Part shown: piece by piece, positions 56,904-64,000 of the stretch
Layout: each line of letters starts with the position of its first letter
Position numbering within the stretch: position 1 is the stretch's first letter
DNA from: Methylobacterium haplocladii
GTDB lineage: Bacteria; Pseudomonadota; Alphaproteobacteria; Rhizobiales; Beijerinckiaceae
NCBI RefSeq assembly: GCF_007992175.1
Contig: NZ_BJZT01000035.1
Coordinates: 1 to 64,000 of the forward strand
Direction of reading: 5' to 3'
Length of the DNA: 64,000 nucleotides
Notes under the pieces: model-generated
Databases searched by the model: none
Told to the model about the DNA's origin: nothing
Seen by the model: the letters and a program-made list of their open reading frames with translations, nothing else
Translations under genes and position numbers: made by a program

Positions 56904-58370
56904 ATGACGGGAAGACCTCCACAACGCGGCGGCGCTGGCAAAGGTGCTGGCAGGGGCGCGGGCAATCGCGGCCCGCGCCATGGCGCATGGCCCGAACGCG
57001 CCGGTACCGGCCCACGCACCACGGCCCTCGACGCGGCCCGCCGCGCCGCGAGCAATCGCGGCGGGGATGCCGCCGAGCGCTCGCCCTGGGACGCGGCCTC
57101 CGACGGCGCCAAGCCTGCGGCGGCGCTGCCCAAGTCCGCGGCGGCGTCGTCCCAGCCCGCGGCGGCGTCCTCCAAGCCGCCATCGGGGTTCGCAAAGCCC
57201 GCTCCGGCGCAGCCGCGCGCGTTCGCGCCACGGCCCCCGGCGAAAGCCGGCCCCGGCACCTTTGCCGATCCAGCGCCGCGCCGGAGCGCCGACGCGACCC
57301 GCCGTCCGGCTGCGCCTCCGGTCGAGGGGCCGACGCGCCGCGAGCAGCGAGCGGCGGCCTCGGCGACTCTCGCCTCCGGCGTCCAGACCTTGACCGTCGA
57401 GGCTGACGAGGACGGGATGCGGATCGACCGCTTCCTGACCACGCGGTTTCCGCAGCTGCCCTTCACCCGCGTCCAGACCATCGTCCGCAAGGGCGAGCTC
57501 CGGGTCGACGGCAAGCGGGTGAAGCCGAACGACCGGCTCGCACCCGGCATGAGCGTGCGAATTCCGCCGCTCAAGCTCGACCAGCCGACCGAGCGCCCGC
57601 GCAATCCGGCCCGCGAGGCGGACGACGCCGAGTTCCTGCGTTCGCTGATCCTCTACGAGGACGCGGACATGATGATCCTGAACAAGCCGTTCGGGCTCGC
57701 CGTGCAGGGCGGCTCGGGCACGGTGCGCCATGTCGACGGCATGCTCGAGGCGCTGACCGACAAGCATGGCCAGAAGCCGCGCCTCGTCCACCGGCTCGAC
57801 AAAGATACGGCCGGCTGCCTGATCGTGGCCAAGACGCGCCTCGCGGCGGCGACGCTGGCCAAGAGCTTCCGCTCGCGTTCCGCGCGAAAGATCTACTGGG
57901 CGCTCGCTGCCGGTGTGCCGCGTACCCGGCAGGGCCGCGTCTCGACCTATCTCGCCAAGGACGAGCCCACAGATGCGGATGCCCGCATGAAGGTGGTCAA
58001 GCACGGCGACGACGGCGCGACCCACGCGCTGACCTACTATGCCGTGGTCGACCAGGCGGCCCAGAAGCTTGCATGGCTCTCGCTCAAGCCCGTGACGGGA
58101 CGGACGCACCAGCTGCGCGCCCACGCCGCCCATATCGGCCACCCGATCGTCGGCGACCCGAAATATTTCGACGTCGAGAATTGGGAGCTGCCCGGCGGCA
58201 TCCAGAACCGATTGCATCTCCTCGCCCGCCGCATCGTGATCTCGCATCCGCGCACCGGCGTGCCCATCGACGTCAGCGCCCCACTGCCGCCGCACATGGC
58301 GCAGAGCTGGAACCTCCTCGGCTTCGAGACCGGCCACTACGATCCGATCGTCGAGGCGCCTGAAAGCTGA
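56904..58370 (+). CDS. RluC/RluD-type 23S rRNA pseudouridine synthase
   Basis: A 488-residue enzyme. About 155 N-terminal residues are a disordered Ala/Pro/Gly/Arg-rich extension. An S4 RNA-binding domain follows (~168-225; MRIDRFLTTRFPQLPFTRVQ), then the synthase domain with catalytic D299 in HRLDKDTAGCLIV. The end of the fold is VTGRTHQLRAHAAHIGHPIV. It isomerises uridines in 23S rRNA; the exact sites (RluC 955/2504/2580 or RluD) cannot be settled here. The extension is typical of Methylobacterium members of this family. Confidence 0.88.
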   Translation: MTGRPPQRGGAGKGAGRGAGNRGPRHGAWPERAGTGPRTTALDAARRAASNRGGDAAERSPWDAASDGAKPAAALPKSAAASSQPAAASSKPPSGFAKPAPAQPRAFAPRPPAKAGPGTFADPAPRRSADATRRPAAPPVEGPTRREQRAAASATLASGVQTLTVEADEDGMRIDRFLTTRFPQLPFTRVQTIVRKGELRVDGKRVKPNDRLAPGMSVRIPPLKLDQPTERPRNPAREADDAEFLRSLILYEDADMMILNKPFGLAVQGGSGTVRHVDGMLEALTDKHGQKPRLVHRLDKDTAGCLIVAKTRLAAATLAKSFRSRSARKIYWALAAGVPRTRQGRVSTYLAKDEPTDADARMKVVKHGDDGATHALTYYAVVDQAAQKLAWLSLKPVTGRTHQLRAHAAHIGHPIVGDPKYFDVENWELPGGIQNRLHLLARRIVISHPRTGVPIDVSAPLPPHMAQSWNLLGFETGHYDPIVEAPES

Positions 58371-58534
58371 GGAAGGGGCCGTGTGACGCAGCCTCGACCC
58401 GGCTTGCGCCTTGGCAAAGGCGACCTGCGGCTTATTCTTGAGCTGAGTACGACCCGTAGCGATGCGGCGGCCTGCCGGCCGCTCGCGCAAGCTAACGGCG
58501 CCTGTGGTCACCGACACCGGAAGAGCCTGGATCG

Positions 58535-58999
58535 ATGAGGGTCGTGACGTTGATGTGCCTCGCCTTCGCCGGCCTTCTCGGCGTAGCGGGCTCCGGCGCG
58601 GCGGTGCTAGCGCGCGGGCAGAGCGCGCCGCCGGCCGTTCAGCCTCAGGCTGCGCCCGCTCAAGCGGCTCCTGGCGCTCCTGCGGCGGCGGCACCGGCTG
58701 CGCCTTCCACCGCCGGACGCAGCACCGTGCCGGCCAGTATCCGGGCGGCTGAGAAGCGCCGCCGCTCCTACGCAAGTTGCAACCGTGAATCGCACAACCG
58801 CAACCTGCGCGGTGGCGCCCGCCGCCGCTTCCTGATCCGGTGCAAGCTCGGTTACGAGCGCCGGCGGCCGGCTCAGGTGCCGACGCAGACCGTCCAGCCG
58901 CAGCCTCCGCAGCAACCGGCGAAGGCCAACCCGGCGCAGACCCAGCCCCCGGCCAAGGGTGCTACGCCGCAGCCGCTTCAGCCGGCGAAGCGGCCATGA
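58535..58999 (+). CDS. Secreted PsiF-like repeat protein
   Basis: A 154-residue protein with a signal peptide (VVTLMCLAFAGLLGVAGSGA). Low-complexity Ala/Pro/Gln regions flank one central segment (RRSYASCNRESHNRNLRGGA, then RRRFLIRCKLGY) that resembles a PsiF repeat, with the cysteines at the usual positions. PsiF is a phosphate-starvation-induced protein of unknown role. It overlaps no neighbour; the HAD gene starts 22 bases downstream. Confidence 0.6.
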   Translation: MRVVTLMCLAFAGLLGVAGSGAAVLARGQSAPPAVQPQAAPAQAAPGAPAAAAPAAPSTAGRSTVPASIRAAEKRRRSYASCNRESHNRNLRGGARRRFLIRCKLGYERRRPAQVPTQTVQPQPPQQPAKANPAQTQPPAKGATPQPLQPAKRP

Positions 59000-59021
59000 G
59001 AGCGGGCGCCCCTCTGCCGTG

Positions 59022-59717
59022 GTGACGCTCGTCGTCTTCGACGTCGACGGGACGCTCGTCGACAGCCAACACCTCATCGTCGAGGCGCAGTCCCGCGCGT
59101 TCAAGGAGCACGGGCTGATCGCGCCGAACCGCAAAGAAGCCCTGTCCGTGGTGGGCCTGTCGCTGCCAGAGGCGTTTCGCCGGCTGGTGGGCGAGGCCGG
59201 GCCGATCGCCGGGCTGTCGGAAAGCTATCGCCGGGCGTTCCAGGCTCTGCGGATCGACCCGGCCTACGAAGAACCGTTGTTTCCTGGCATGGGCGAACTC
59301 GTCGAAGCGCTGCATGGCCGCGCGGATGTCCGGCTCGGCATCGCCACGGGAAAGTCGCGCCGCGGGGTCGACCATCTCATCGACAAGCACGGCTGGCAAG
59401 GCTGGTTCACGACGACCCAGACCGCCGACGACGCGCCCTCGAAGCCCGACCCGACCATGCTGCACCTCGCCATGGCGGAGGCCGACACTAGCCCGGCCCG
59501 CACGGTGATGATCGGCGACACCACCTATGACATGATGATGGCGGTGAGCGCGGGCGCGGCTGCGATCGGCGTTGGCTGGGGCTATCATCCGCCGGGCGCT
59601 CTGTTCGGCGCCGGCGCCGTCACGGTGGTGGAGAGCGCCGCCACGCTCGCCGACCTGTTCGCGGGCCCCCTCGAAGCGTCCGCACGGTCCGTCGCCGACC
59701 AGATCGGTACGCGCTGA
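59022..59717 (+). CDS. HAD-IA hydrolase, phosphoglycolate-phosphatase-like
   Basis: A 231-residue phosphatase. Motif I is VVFDVDGTLVDSQ at the very N-terminus, followed by a helical cap (~15-90). Motif II/III is LGIATGKSRRGV and PSKPDPTMLHLAM, and motif IV is MIGDTTYDMMMA. The start is one of two adjacent GTG codons (59019, 59022), because earlier ATGs belong to the previous gene's frame region. The substrate is not determined; Gph-like enzymes hydrolyse 2-phosphoglycolate. Confidence 0.85.
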   Translation: MTLVVFDVDGTLVDSQHLIVEAQSRAFKEHGLIAPNRKEALSVVGLSLPEAFRRLVGEAGPIAGLSESYRRAFQALRIDPAYEEPLFPGMGELVEALHGRADVRLGIATGKSRRGVDHLIDKHGWQGWFTTTQTADDAPSKPDPTMLHLAMAEADTSPARTVMIGDTTYDMMMAVSAGAAAIGVGWGYHPPGALFGAGAVTVVESAATLADLFAGPLEASARSVADQIGTR

Positions 59718-59859
59718 GGGCTCGGTGCCGAACGATCCGGTGAACGCGCGTCGGCAGATCGATGCCTCGCCTGCCAAGCGTCTTGTGGTGTCGCGGCTTT
59801 CCGCCGGAAAGCCGCGGGGCACCTTTCCGAAACCGGCTTCGATCGCCTATGGGCCAGCC

Positions 59860-60660
59860 ATGACCGATCCGAAAGACGACGTTGCCCGGGACTGGCTCGG
59901 CGAGCCGGGCGAGACGCCGCGGCCCGATCCACGCGCCGCTGCCCGAGGCCACGGCAAGCCCGTCCTGCCGAAGCGCTTCTATGAGCAAGCCGGTGTCGAC
60001 GCGGTCGAGGGAGGCTTCCGTCTGACGCTCGACGGGCGGCCGGCTCGTACCCCGGCACGGCATCTCCTGGTGCTGCCGACCCGTGCCCTCGCCGAGCGCG
60101 TCGTGGCCGAATGGCAGGGGCAGGTCGGCGTGATCGATCCGTCCAGGATGCCGCTGACCCGGCTCGCCAACTCGGCCATCGACGGCGTTGCCGACCGGCG
60201 GGAGGCGGTCGCCGACGATCTCGGAGCCTATGCCGGCACGGATCTCGTGGCCTATCGCGCCGGTGACCCGCCGCGGCTGGTCGCTGCGCAGAGCGCGGCC
60301 TGGGATCCGATCGTCGATTGGGCGCGAGACGCCTTCGGCGCGCGTCTGATTCTATCCGAGGGCGTGATGCATGTGGAGCAACCGGACGCTACGCTTGCGG
60401 CCTTGCGCGCCGAAATCGGCAAGGTCGAGAGCCCGTTCCGGCTGGCTGCACTCCACACGATGACGACGCTCACCGGCTCGCTGCTGATTGCACTCGCAGT
60501 CCTGCATGGCCGGCTGACACCGCAGGAGGGTTGGGCTGCCGGCCATGTCGACGAGACGTTTCAGGCGAGCGTATGGGGCGGCGATTCCGAGGCGGAAGCG
60601 CGTCTGATGGCGAGAAAAGCGGAATTCGAGGCCGCGGCGGAAACTGCGTTCCTGGCTTAG
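59860..60660 (+). CDS. ATP12-family F1-ATPase assembly chaperone
   Basis: A 266-residue protein of the ATP12 family, which in mitochondria and Alphaproteobacteria helps insert the alpha subunit into F1. The markers are LPKRFYEQAGVDAVEGGFRL, LDGRPARTPARHLLVLPTRA, EWQGQVGVIDPSRMPLTRLA and TLTGSLLIALAVLHG near the C-terminus. The open frame is longer, but ATG 59860 (MTDPKDDVARDW) fits the family. Its end overlaps the 39-aa minus-strand gene by 4 bases. Confidence 0.85.
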   Translation: MTDPKDDVARDWLGEPGETPRPDPRAAARGHGKPVLPKRFYEQAGVDAVEGGFRLTLDGRPARTPARHLLVLPTRALAERVVAEWQGQVGVIDPSRMPLTRLANSAIDGVADRREAVADDLGAYAGTDLVAYRAGDPPRLVAAQSAAWDPIVDWARDAFGARLILSEGVMHVEQPDATLAALRAEIGKVESPFRLAALHTMTTLTGSLLIALAVLHGRLTPQEGWAAGHVDETFQASVWGGDSEAEARLMARKAEFEAAAETAFLA

Positions 60661-60776
60661 CTCCCGAAGATCCAATAGGCACCGACGGTCAGCAGGGCAC
60701 CTACGACGGCAAGTCCCAGCAGTGTCAGGCTGCTGACGTCGCCCGAACGATCGACGGTCTCGGTCCCGGGAGCCAT
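60657..60776 (-). CDS. Single-span membrane microprotein, 39 aa
   Basis: ATG 60776, with GAGGAG just before it, encodes a hydrophilic head (MAPGTETVDRSGDVSS) and one hydrophobic helix (LTLLGLAVVGALLTVGAYWI), ending FGS. The stop (TAA) overlaps the convergent ATP12 stop region. The ribosome site and clean membrane segment make it a likely real but overlooked gene. Function unknown. Confidence 0.55.
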   Translation of the reverse strand: MAPGTETVDRSGDVSSLTLLGLAVVGALLTVGAYWIFGS

Positions 60777-60961
60777 GGACGCCTCCTCTGAATATCGGAC
60801 AACGTTCCGCCGCCGCCCCCGGTTCGATGTCTTCGCGTTTTCAATCGAGTGCAGAAATACGTGATTTCACGCACTTCACGCAGCCCCTCGATGCAACTCG
60901 CACGACGGCCGCGACTTATCCGTCGGAAGGAAAGCGTAACCATACGCTCCTGAGAGCCCCG

Positions 60962-61159
60962 ATGATGATCGATACACTCCACCTCCTGCCGCCGGATCTC
61001 GGGCCGCGCTCCAACCCCATGCTCTACGGGGTCGCAGAAGCCATCGCCGAGCTGTTCCCGCCCGTCATGCTCGCGCCCCGCCCCGGCGACGACGGCTCGC
61101 TTCAGCCTTGCGTGATCGACTCCGCGGACGCGCCGACCGAGGCCGTGGCCGCCGGTTGA
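60962..61159 (+). CDS. Small hypothetical protein, 65 aa
   Basis: Starts MMIDTLHLLPPDLGPRSNPM and has an amphipathic helix (YGVAEAIAELFPPVMLAPRP) followed by an acidic tail. The frame is open to an earlier ATG at 60827, but GAGAG before 60962 favours the shorter form. No domain recognised. Confidence 0.45.
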   Translation: MMIDTLHLLPPDLGPRSNPMLYGVAEAIAELFPPVMLAPRPGDDGSLQPCVIDSADAPTEAVAAG

Positions 61160-61321
61160 CCTGCGGAACGCAGGAGGGTCGGCAAAAGCGTTTCGCGTAG
61201 CGGCGGTGGTTGCTACGAGGCTGTGCCATCGCGACCTGTGCCAGGTGACGCCTGATCTGTGCCCCGGAACGGCCACGTTCATCGGGAGAGTGCGGGCACC
61301 GAAACCGCAGAGTTGTCTGGC

Positions 61322-61966
61322 ATGTCCTTCCTCCACGAGTTGCCGGTGACGGAGCTCATCGCCTCCTACGGGTATCTCGCGATCTTCGTCGTGATCATGC
61401 TGGAGAGTGCCGGTGTGCCGCTGCCGGGCGAGACCATCCTGATCTCCTCGGCCGTCTATGCCGGCAGCACTGGCAACCTCAGCATCGTCGTCATCGTGGC
61501 CGCCGCCGCCGCTGCCGCCATTCTCGGCGACAACCTGGGCTACTGGGTCGGTCGGCGCTGGGGCATGCCGCTGCTGCTCAAGCACGGGCATCTCATCGCC
61601 CTCGACCACGGCCGGCTCAAGCTCGGCCAGTACCTGTTTCGCGAGCACGGCGGAAAGATCGTGTTCTTCGGCCGCTTCACCGCGATGCTGCGCGCCTACG
61701 CGGCGGTGCTCGCCGGCGTGAACAAGCTCGACGCCCGCCGCTTCATGATCTTCAACGGACTCGGGGGCGTCGCCTGGGCCGCGATCATGGGCTTCGGCGC
61801 CTATTATTGTGGTCGCTCGATCGAGCACATCGTCGGCCCGGTCGGCCTCGCGCTTCTCGCCTTCGTGATCTTCGGCGGCCTCGCCCTGTGGCTGTTCATG
61901 AAGCGTCACGAGCAGCGCCTGCTGATCAAGGCCGAAGAGGCGATCCCTGGCCCGCTGACGGTTTGA
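61322..61966 (+). CDS. DedA-family membrane protein
   Basis: A 214-residue inner-membrane protein of the DedA/VTT superfamily, implicated in lipid (undecaprenyl-phosphate or phospholipid) flipping. Motifs include YLAIFVVIMLESAGVPLPGE near the N-terminus, GDNLGYWVGRRWG, and FFGRFTAMLRAYAAVLAGV with the conserved arginines. ATG 61322 matches the family start; the upstream extension is not conserved. A bidirectional terminator follows. Confidence 0.87.
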   Translation: MSFLHELPVTELIASYGYLAIFVVIMLESAGVPLPGETILISSAVYAGSTGNLSIVVIVAAAAAAAILGDNLGYWVGRRWGMPLLLKHGHLIALDHGRLKLGQYLFREHGGKIVFFGRFTAMLRAYAAVLAGVNKLDARRFMIFNGLGGVAWAAIMGFGAYYCGRSIEHIVGPVGLALLAFVIFGGLALWLFMKRHEQRLLIKAEEAIPGPLTV

Positions 61967-61990
61967 TCCGCTAGCCTGCAAGCCACGACG

Positions 61991-62026
61991 AAAAGGCCCC
62001 GCCGCAGGGAATGCGGCGGGGCCTTT
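61991..62026. terminator. Bidirectional terminator
   Basis: AAAAGGCCCCGCCGC, loop AGGGAAT, GCGGCGGGGCCTTTT. The T-run on either strand lets it end both dedA (plus) and the CAP lipoprotein gene (minus). Confidence 0.9.
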
Positions 62027-62051
62027 TCGTATGGGTTGTTTCGCTGCTGCG

Positions 62052-62555
62052 TCAGTCGCCGGCGAGCACCAGCGCCCAGTAGCGCTTGTAGCGGCTGCCC
62101 GGCGCATCGACGCGGGCGATGCCGATGCGTCGAGCCTGAGGCATCAGCATATTGCTGTTGTGGGCCGACGAGGCCTTCCAACGGCCGAGCACCTGATCGA
62201 AGGTCTCCGAGCCGGCGCTGAGATTCTCTGCGGTGTATTTCCGGCCGAATCCGGCGCTCGCCATCCGTGTCTCGAAGCTACCGCCATGATCGTGGCTCAA
62301 CAGCCCGGCCCGCGCATTGGCTGCGGCTTCGTAGGACGCGGCCTTGATCAGACGGGAATCGATCGCGACAGGGCCGAGGCCGTGCTGGGCGCGATATCGC
62401 GAAATCGCTGCCGCAGCGGCTCCCGCGTCGAGGATTACGTCGCTGGTCGGGCCGACGCCGTCGAGCAGCGGGGTGCCGCTGCCGCAGCCGCCGAGAGCCA
62501 GGCCGGTGAGGATCGCTGCCGTGATGAGGGAGCGGGCGGTTCTCGATTTGGGCAT
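62052..62555 (-). CDS. CAP-domain lipoprotein, paralogue
   Basis: A 167-residue precursor with a lipoprotein signal ending LALGGCG. The mature CAP/SCP domain has ISRYRAQHGLGPVAIDSRLI, LLSHDHGGSFETRMASAGF (the putative His-Glu cavity residues are present), AENLSAGSETFDQVLGRWKA, HNSNMLMP and the ending YKRYWALVLAG. It is more complete than the copy at 33.6 kb, which lacks the SHDH segment. Envelope location; activity unknown. Confidence 0.85.
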   Translation of the reverse strand: MPKSRTARSLITAAILTGLALGGCGSGTPLLDGVGPTSDVILDAGAAAAAISRYRAQHGLGPVAIDSRLIKAASYEAAANARAGLLSHDHGGSFETRMASAGFGRKYTAENLSAGSETFDQVLGRWKASSAHNSNMLMPQARRIGIARVDAPGSRYKRYWALVLAGD

Positions 62556-62678
62556 GACAGCTTGCACGGATCGGGTTGGATCGATGCGCAGGCTGTTCGG
62601 GGGCGGTAAGGCGAAAGCAGGGCGCGGGGCTGCGATCGTTACGAGTTCGGAGCCCGGTGTGACGGCGCGGTCACGGCT

Positions 62679-62894
62679 TCAGATACGGGTGCTCGCTCCG
62701 CGCGGCGGCGAACCACAGCGCCAAGCCGTGATCCGGTAGGTCGGATGGCCCTCGACCCAACGCGCGAGGTTCGGTTGGGCGACGACGAGGCAGCTTTCGG
62801 CGTCGGCCACCTCCAGCGGGAGACGCTGGGTCTCACAGGTATCGGGCGCGCTCGAAACGCAGGCCGTGAAATACAGAAAGAAGACGCCGCTCAT
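62679..62894 (-). CDS. Small cysteine-containing protein, 71 aa
   Basis: A short hydrophobic N-terminus (MSGVFFLYFTACV) looks like an export signal or membrane anchor. Two cysteine motifs (DTCETQRLPLEVADAESCLV and YRITAWRCG) and ARWVEGHP follow. This pattern occurs in a family of small exported proteins of Rhizobiales with unknown function. The longer open frame upstream is not protein-like. Confidence 0.6.
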   Translation of the reverse strand: MSGVFFLYFTACVSSAPDTCETQRLPLEVADAESCLVVAQPNLARWVEGHPTYRITAWRCGSPPRGASTRI

Positions 62895-63043
62895 CCGCGC
62901 AACCCCCGCTCGAAGCGCAAGACGGTTCAGCAAGCCGGCTCCGATATTCGCGCAAGAGGATAAGTTTAGGCAGAAGAAGTCCGACGTCGACCCCGACATC
63001 GGGACGCTGGCTGTCAATCGGCGTTGAGAATTGGAAAAGTCTC

Positions 63044-63120
63044 TGGCGCGGGCGACGGGGCTCGAACCCGCGACCTCCGGCGTGACAGGCCGGCACTCTA
63101 ACCAACTGAGCTACGCCCGC
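63044..63120 (-). tRNA. tRNA-Asp (GTC)
   Basis: On the minus strand a complete 77-base cloverleaf: acceptor stem GCGGGCG / CGCCCGC, discriminator G, D-arm TAGCTCAGTTGGTTAGAG, anticodon stem-loop GCCGGCCTGTCACGCCGG with anticodon GTC, and T-arm GCGGGTTCGAGCCCCGT. The 3' CCA is encoded. It reads GAC/GAU codons. Confidence 0.95.
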
Positions 63121-63502
63121 GTTCTGGCCGCCGGTGCGTGTTCCGCTCGGCGACGGCCGGGGTTTAGGGGCGGGTGGCCGTTGCTGTCAAGCCGATCCGA
63201 TGCCGTGCGTGCCGGAGTTTTTCACGCGGCGCTTCGCCGGCCATGCATAGCCGGTCGATGGGCAGCCGTCGAAGGGTCAGCCCAACCTCTGGCCGTGTGC
63301 GGATCGGCCATACTGATCTGGCCGCGAAGCACGCCATCTACGGTCCTGGCACCGCCGATTGTGCGACGCGCAATGCCCTTGTTTCACCGGGGGGGCTCGT
63401 CTAAGCCTCCGCCGTGCTCACACTGGCATTGGATGAATTCCAGGCGCCGCGTCCTCGCGGAGGTGAGCGCGGTCGGTATCCACCGGGACTCGGAGGTGTC
63501 GC
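63121..63502. other. Intergenic region between tRNA-Asp and nuoA
   Basis: About 380 bases. The left part holds the tRNA promoter. The rest must include the nuo operon promoter, but no clear -35/-10 was found, and no convincing open frame is present. Confidence 0.35.
63162..63190 (-). promoter_or_regulatory. Promoter of tRNA-Asp
   Basis: On the minus strand TTGACA (63190-63185) and CTAAAC (63167-63162) are separated by exactly 17 bases. The start would fall ~35 bases before the tRNA. The CTTGAC-type -35 is typical of stable RNA promoters in Alphaproteobacteria. Confidence 0.65.
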
Positions 63503-63868
63503 GTGACGGGCCTGTTGGCGGATTATCTGCCGCTCATCGTCTTCATCGGCGTCTCGCTGTTCATCGCCGCCGCGCTCCTTGTGGCCCCGTTTCTGGTCGC
63601 CTACTCGAGCCCGGATCCCGAAAAGCTTTCGGCCTACGAATGCGGCTTCAATGCGTTCGACGATGCGCGCATGAAGTTCGACGTGCGCTTCTATCTCGTC
63701 GCGATCCTGTTCATCATCTTCGACTTGGAAGTCGCCTTCCTGTTTCCCTGGGCGATCACGTTCGGGGAGCTCGGCTGGTTTGGGTTCTGGTCGATGATGA
63801 TCTTCCTCGGCGTGCTCACCGTCGGATTCGTCTACGAATGGCGGAAGGGTGCGCTCGAATGGGATTGA
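63503..63868 (+). CDS. nuoA: NADH-quinone oxidoreductase subunit A
   Basis: A 121-residue membrane subunit of complex I with three helices ([60 protein letters not shown]). The conserved loop [19 protein letters not shown] is present. It starts at GTG 63503, with GGAGG six bases before it. First gene of the nuo operon; nuoB follows after 37 bases. Confidence 0.95.
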   Translation: MTGLLADYLPLIVFIGVSLFIAAALLVAPFLVAYSSPDPEKLSAYECGFNAFDDARMKFDVRFYLVAILFIIFDLEVAFLFPWAITFGELGWFGFWSMMIFLGVLTVGFVYEWRKGALEWD

Positions 63869-63905
63869 GCGACCGGTTGCCCCCTCATCACGCTCAGAGG
63901 CACTG

Positions 63906-64000
63906 ATGGCCCTGACTCCGACATTCGATCGCGTCCCGCAGGTCGCGCCGCAGCCGAAAGGGATCATCGATCCCAACACCGGCCGGCCCGTCGGCGCGAA
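63906..64000 (+). CDS. nuoB: NADH-quinone oxidoreductase subunit B (5' part)
   Basis: Only the first 31 codons are in the window: MALTPTFDRVPQVAPQPKG then IIDPNTGRPVGA. This matches the alphaproteobacterial NuoB N-terminus. The Fe-S (N2) cysteines lie outside. The gene continues past the window end. Confidence 0.85.
   Translation, partial: MALTPTFDRVPQVAPQPKGIIDPNTGRPVGA

Noticed and set aside
60725..62107. A 460-codon minus-strand frame over the dedA region
   Set aside because: Crosses a clear bidirectional terminator and opposes DedA; no domain recognised.

Overview
The window looks like a chromosomal segment of a high-GC methylotrophic alphaproteobacterium of the Methylobacterium/Methylorubrum extorquens type. 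The lineage call is inference. It rests on a formaldehyde-activating-enzyme (Fae) paralogue, a methylsuccinyl-CoA dehydrogenase of the ethylmalonyl-CoA pathway, PHB phasins, a FecI-type sigma factor, a cyclic-glucan-type exporter, an ATP12-type F1 chaperone and the start of a nuo operon. No insertion sequence, prophage, CRISPR array or rRNA gene was seen. There is one tRNA gene (Asp, GTC).

Layout. 0-9.7 kb: a three-part glycosyltransferase, trmL, a Tat-type cupin protein, an ABC exporter, a cytosolic class III adenylate cyclase, the Fae paralogue and a small lipoprotein. 9.8-14.7 kb: a lone SMC/MukB-like ATPase of the MksB/JetC kind without its usual partners, convergent with selA. 14.8-17.8 kb: small proteins, a membrane adenylate cyclase and a frameshifted ParD antitoxin gene. 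17.8-23.3 kb: the Tol envelope cluster ybgC-tolQRAB, with a methyltransferase gene inside it and no pal. 23.5-24.3 kb: what looks like a deletion scar of a siderophore locus, consisting of an intact FecI-like sigma gene followed by convergent stumps of a siderophore-interacting protein and a type II thioesterase. 24.8-28.3 kb: a CsbD-type stress protein and a two-gene DUF6502-DUF5666 operon with a perfect palindrome over its start.

28.4-38.5 kb: an outer-membrane barrel protein, a secreted phospholipase-A2-fold protein, a glycerophosphodiesterase with RidA, argD-argF behind a terminator-like leader hairpin, a CAP-domain lipoprotein, motA-motB and a glucan-type ABC exporter. 38.7-47.1 kb: a GT61 glycosyltransferase with YihY, an EamA transporter, mcd and two divergent homologous GT4 glycosyltransferases. 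47.3-56.7 kb: two phasins, then a protein quality-control and DNA-maintenance group (DegP/Q-type protease, HtpX, RarA, M32 carboxypeptidase, Hsp70-like protein). 56.9-64 kb: an Rlu-type pseudouridine synthase, a PsiF-like protein, a HAD phosphatase, an ATP12 chaperone, DedA, a second CAP lipoprotein, tRNA-Asp, and nuoA plus the start of nuoB.

Most of the window is ordinary core genome. The places that best deserve a second look are the orphan MksB/JetC-like ATPase, the siderophore scar, the DUF6502-DUF5666 unit, the Fae paralogue without the catalytic histidine, the secreted PLA2-like protein, the argD leader and the palindrome inside the phasin promoter. Start codons were chosen from ribosome-binding sites and family lengths. 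Several are GTG or TTG (argD, mksB-like, phasin, motB, PLA2-like, nuoA).
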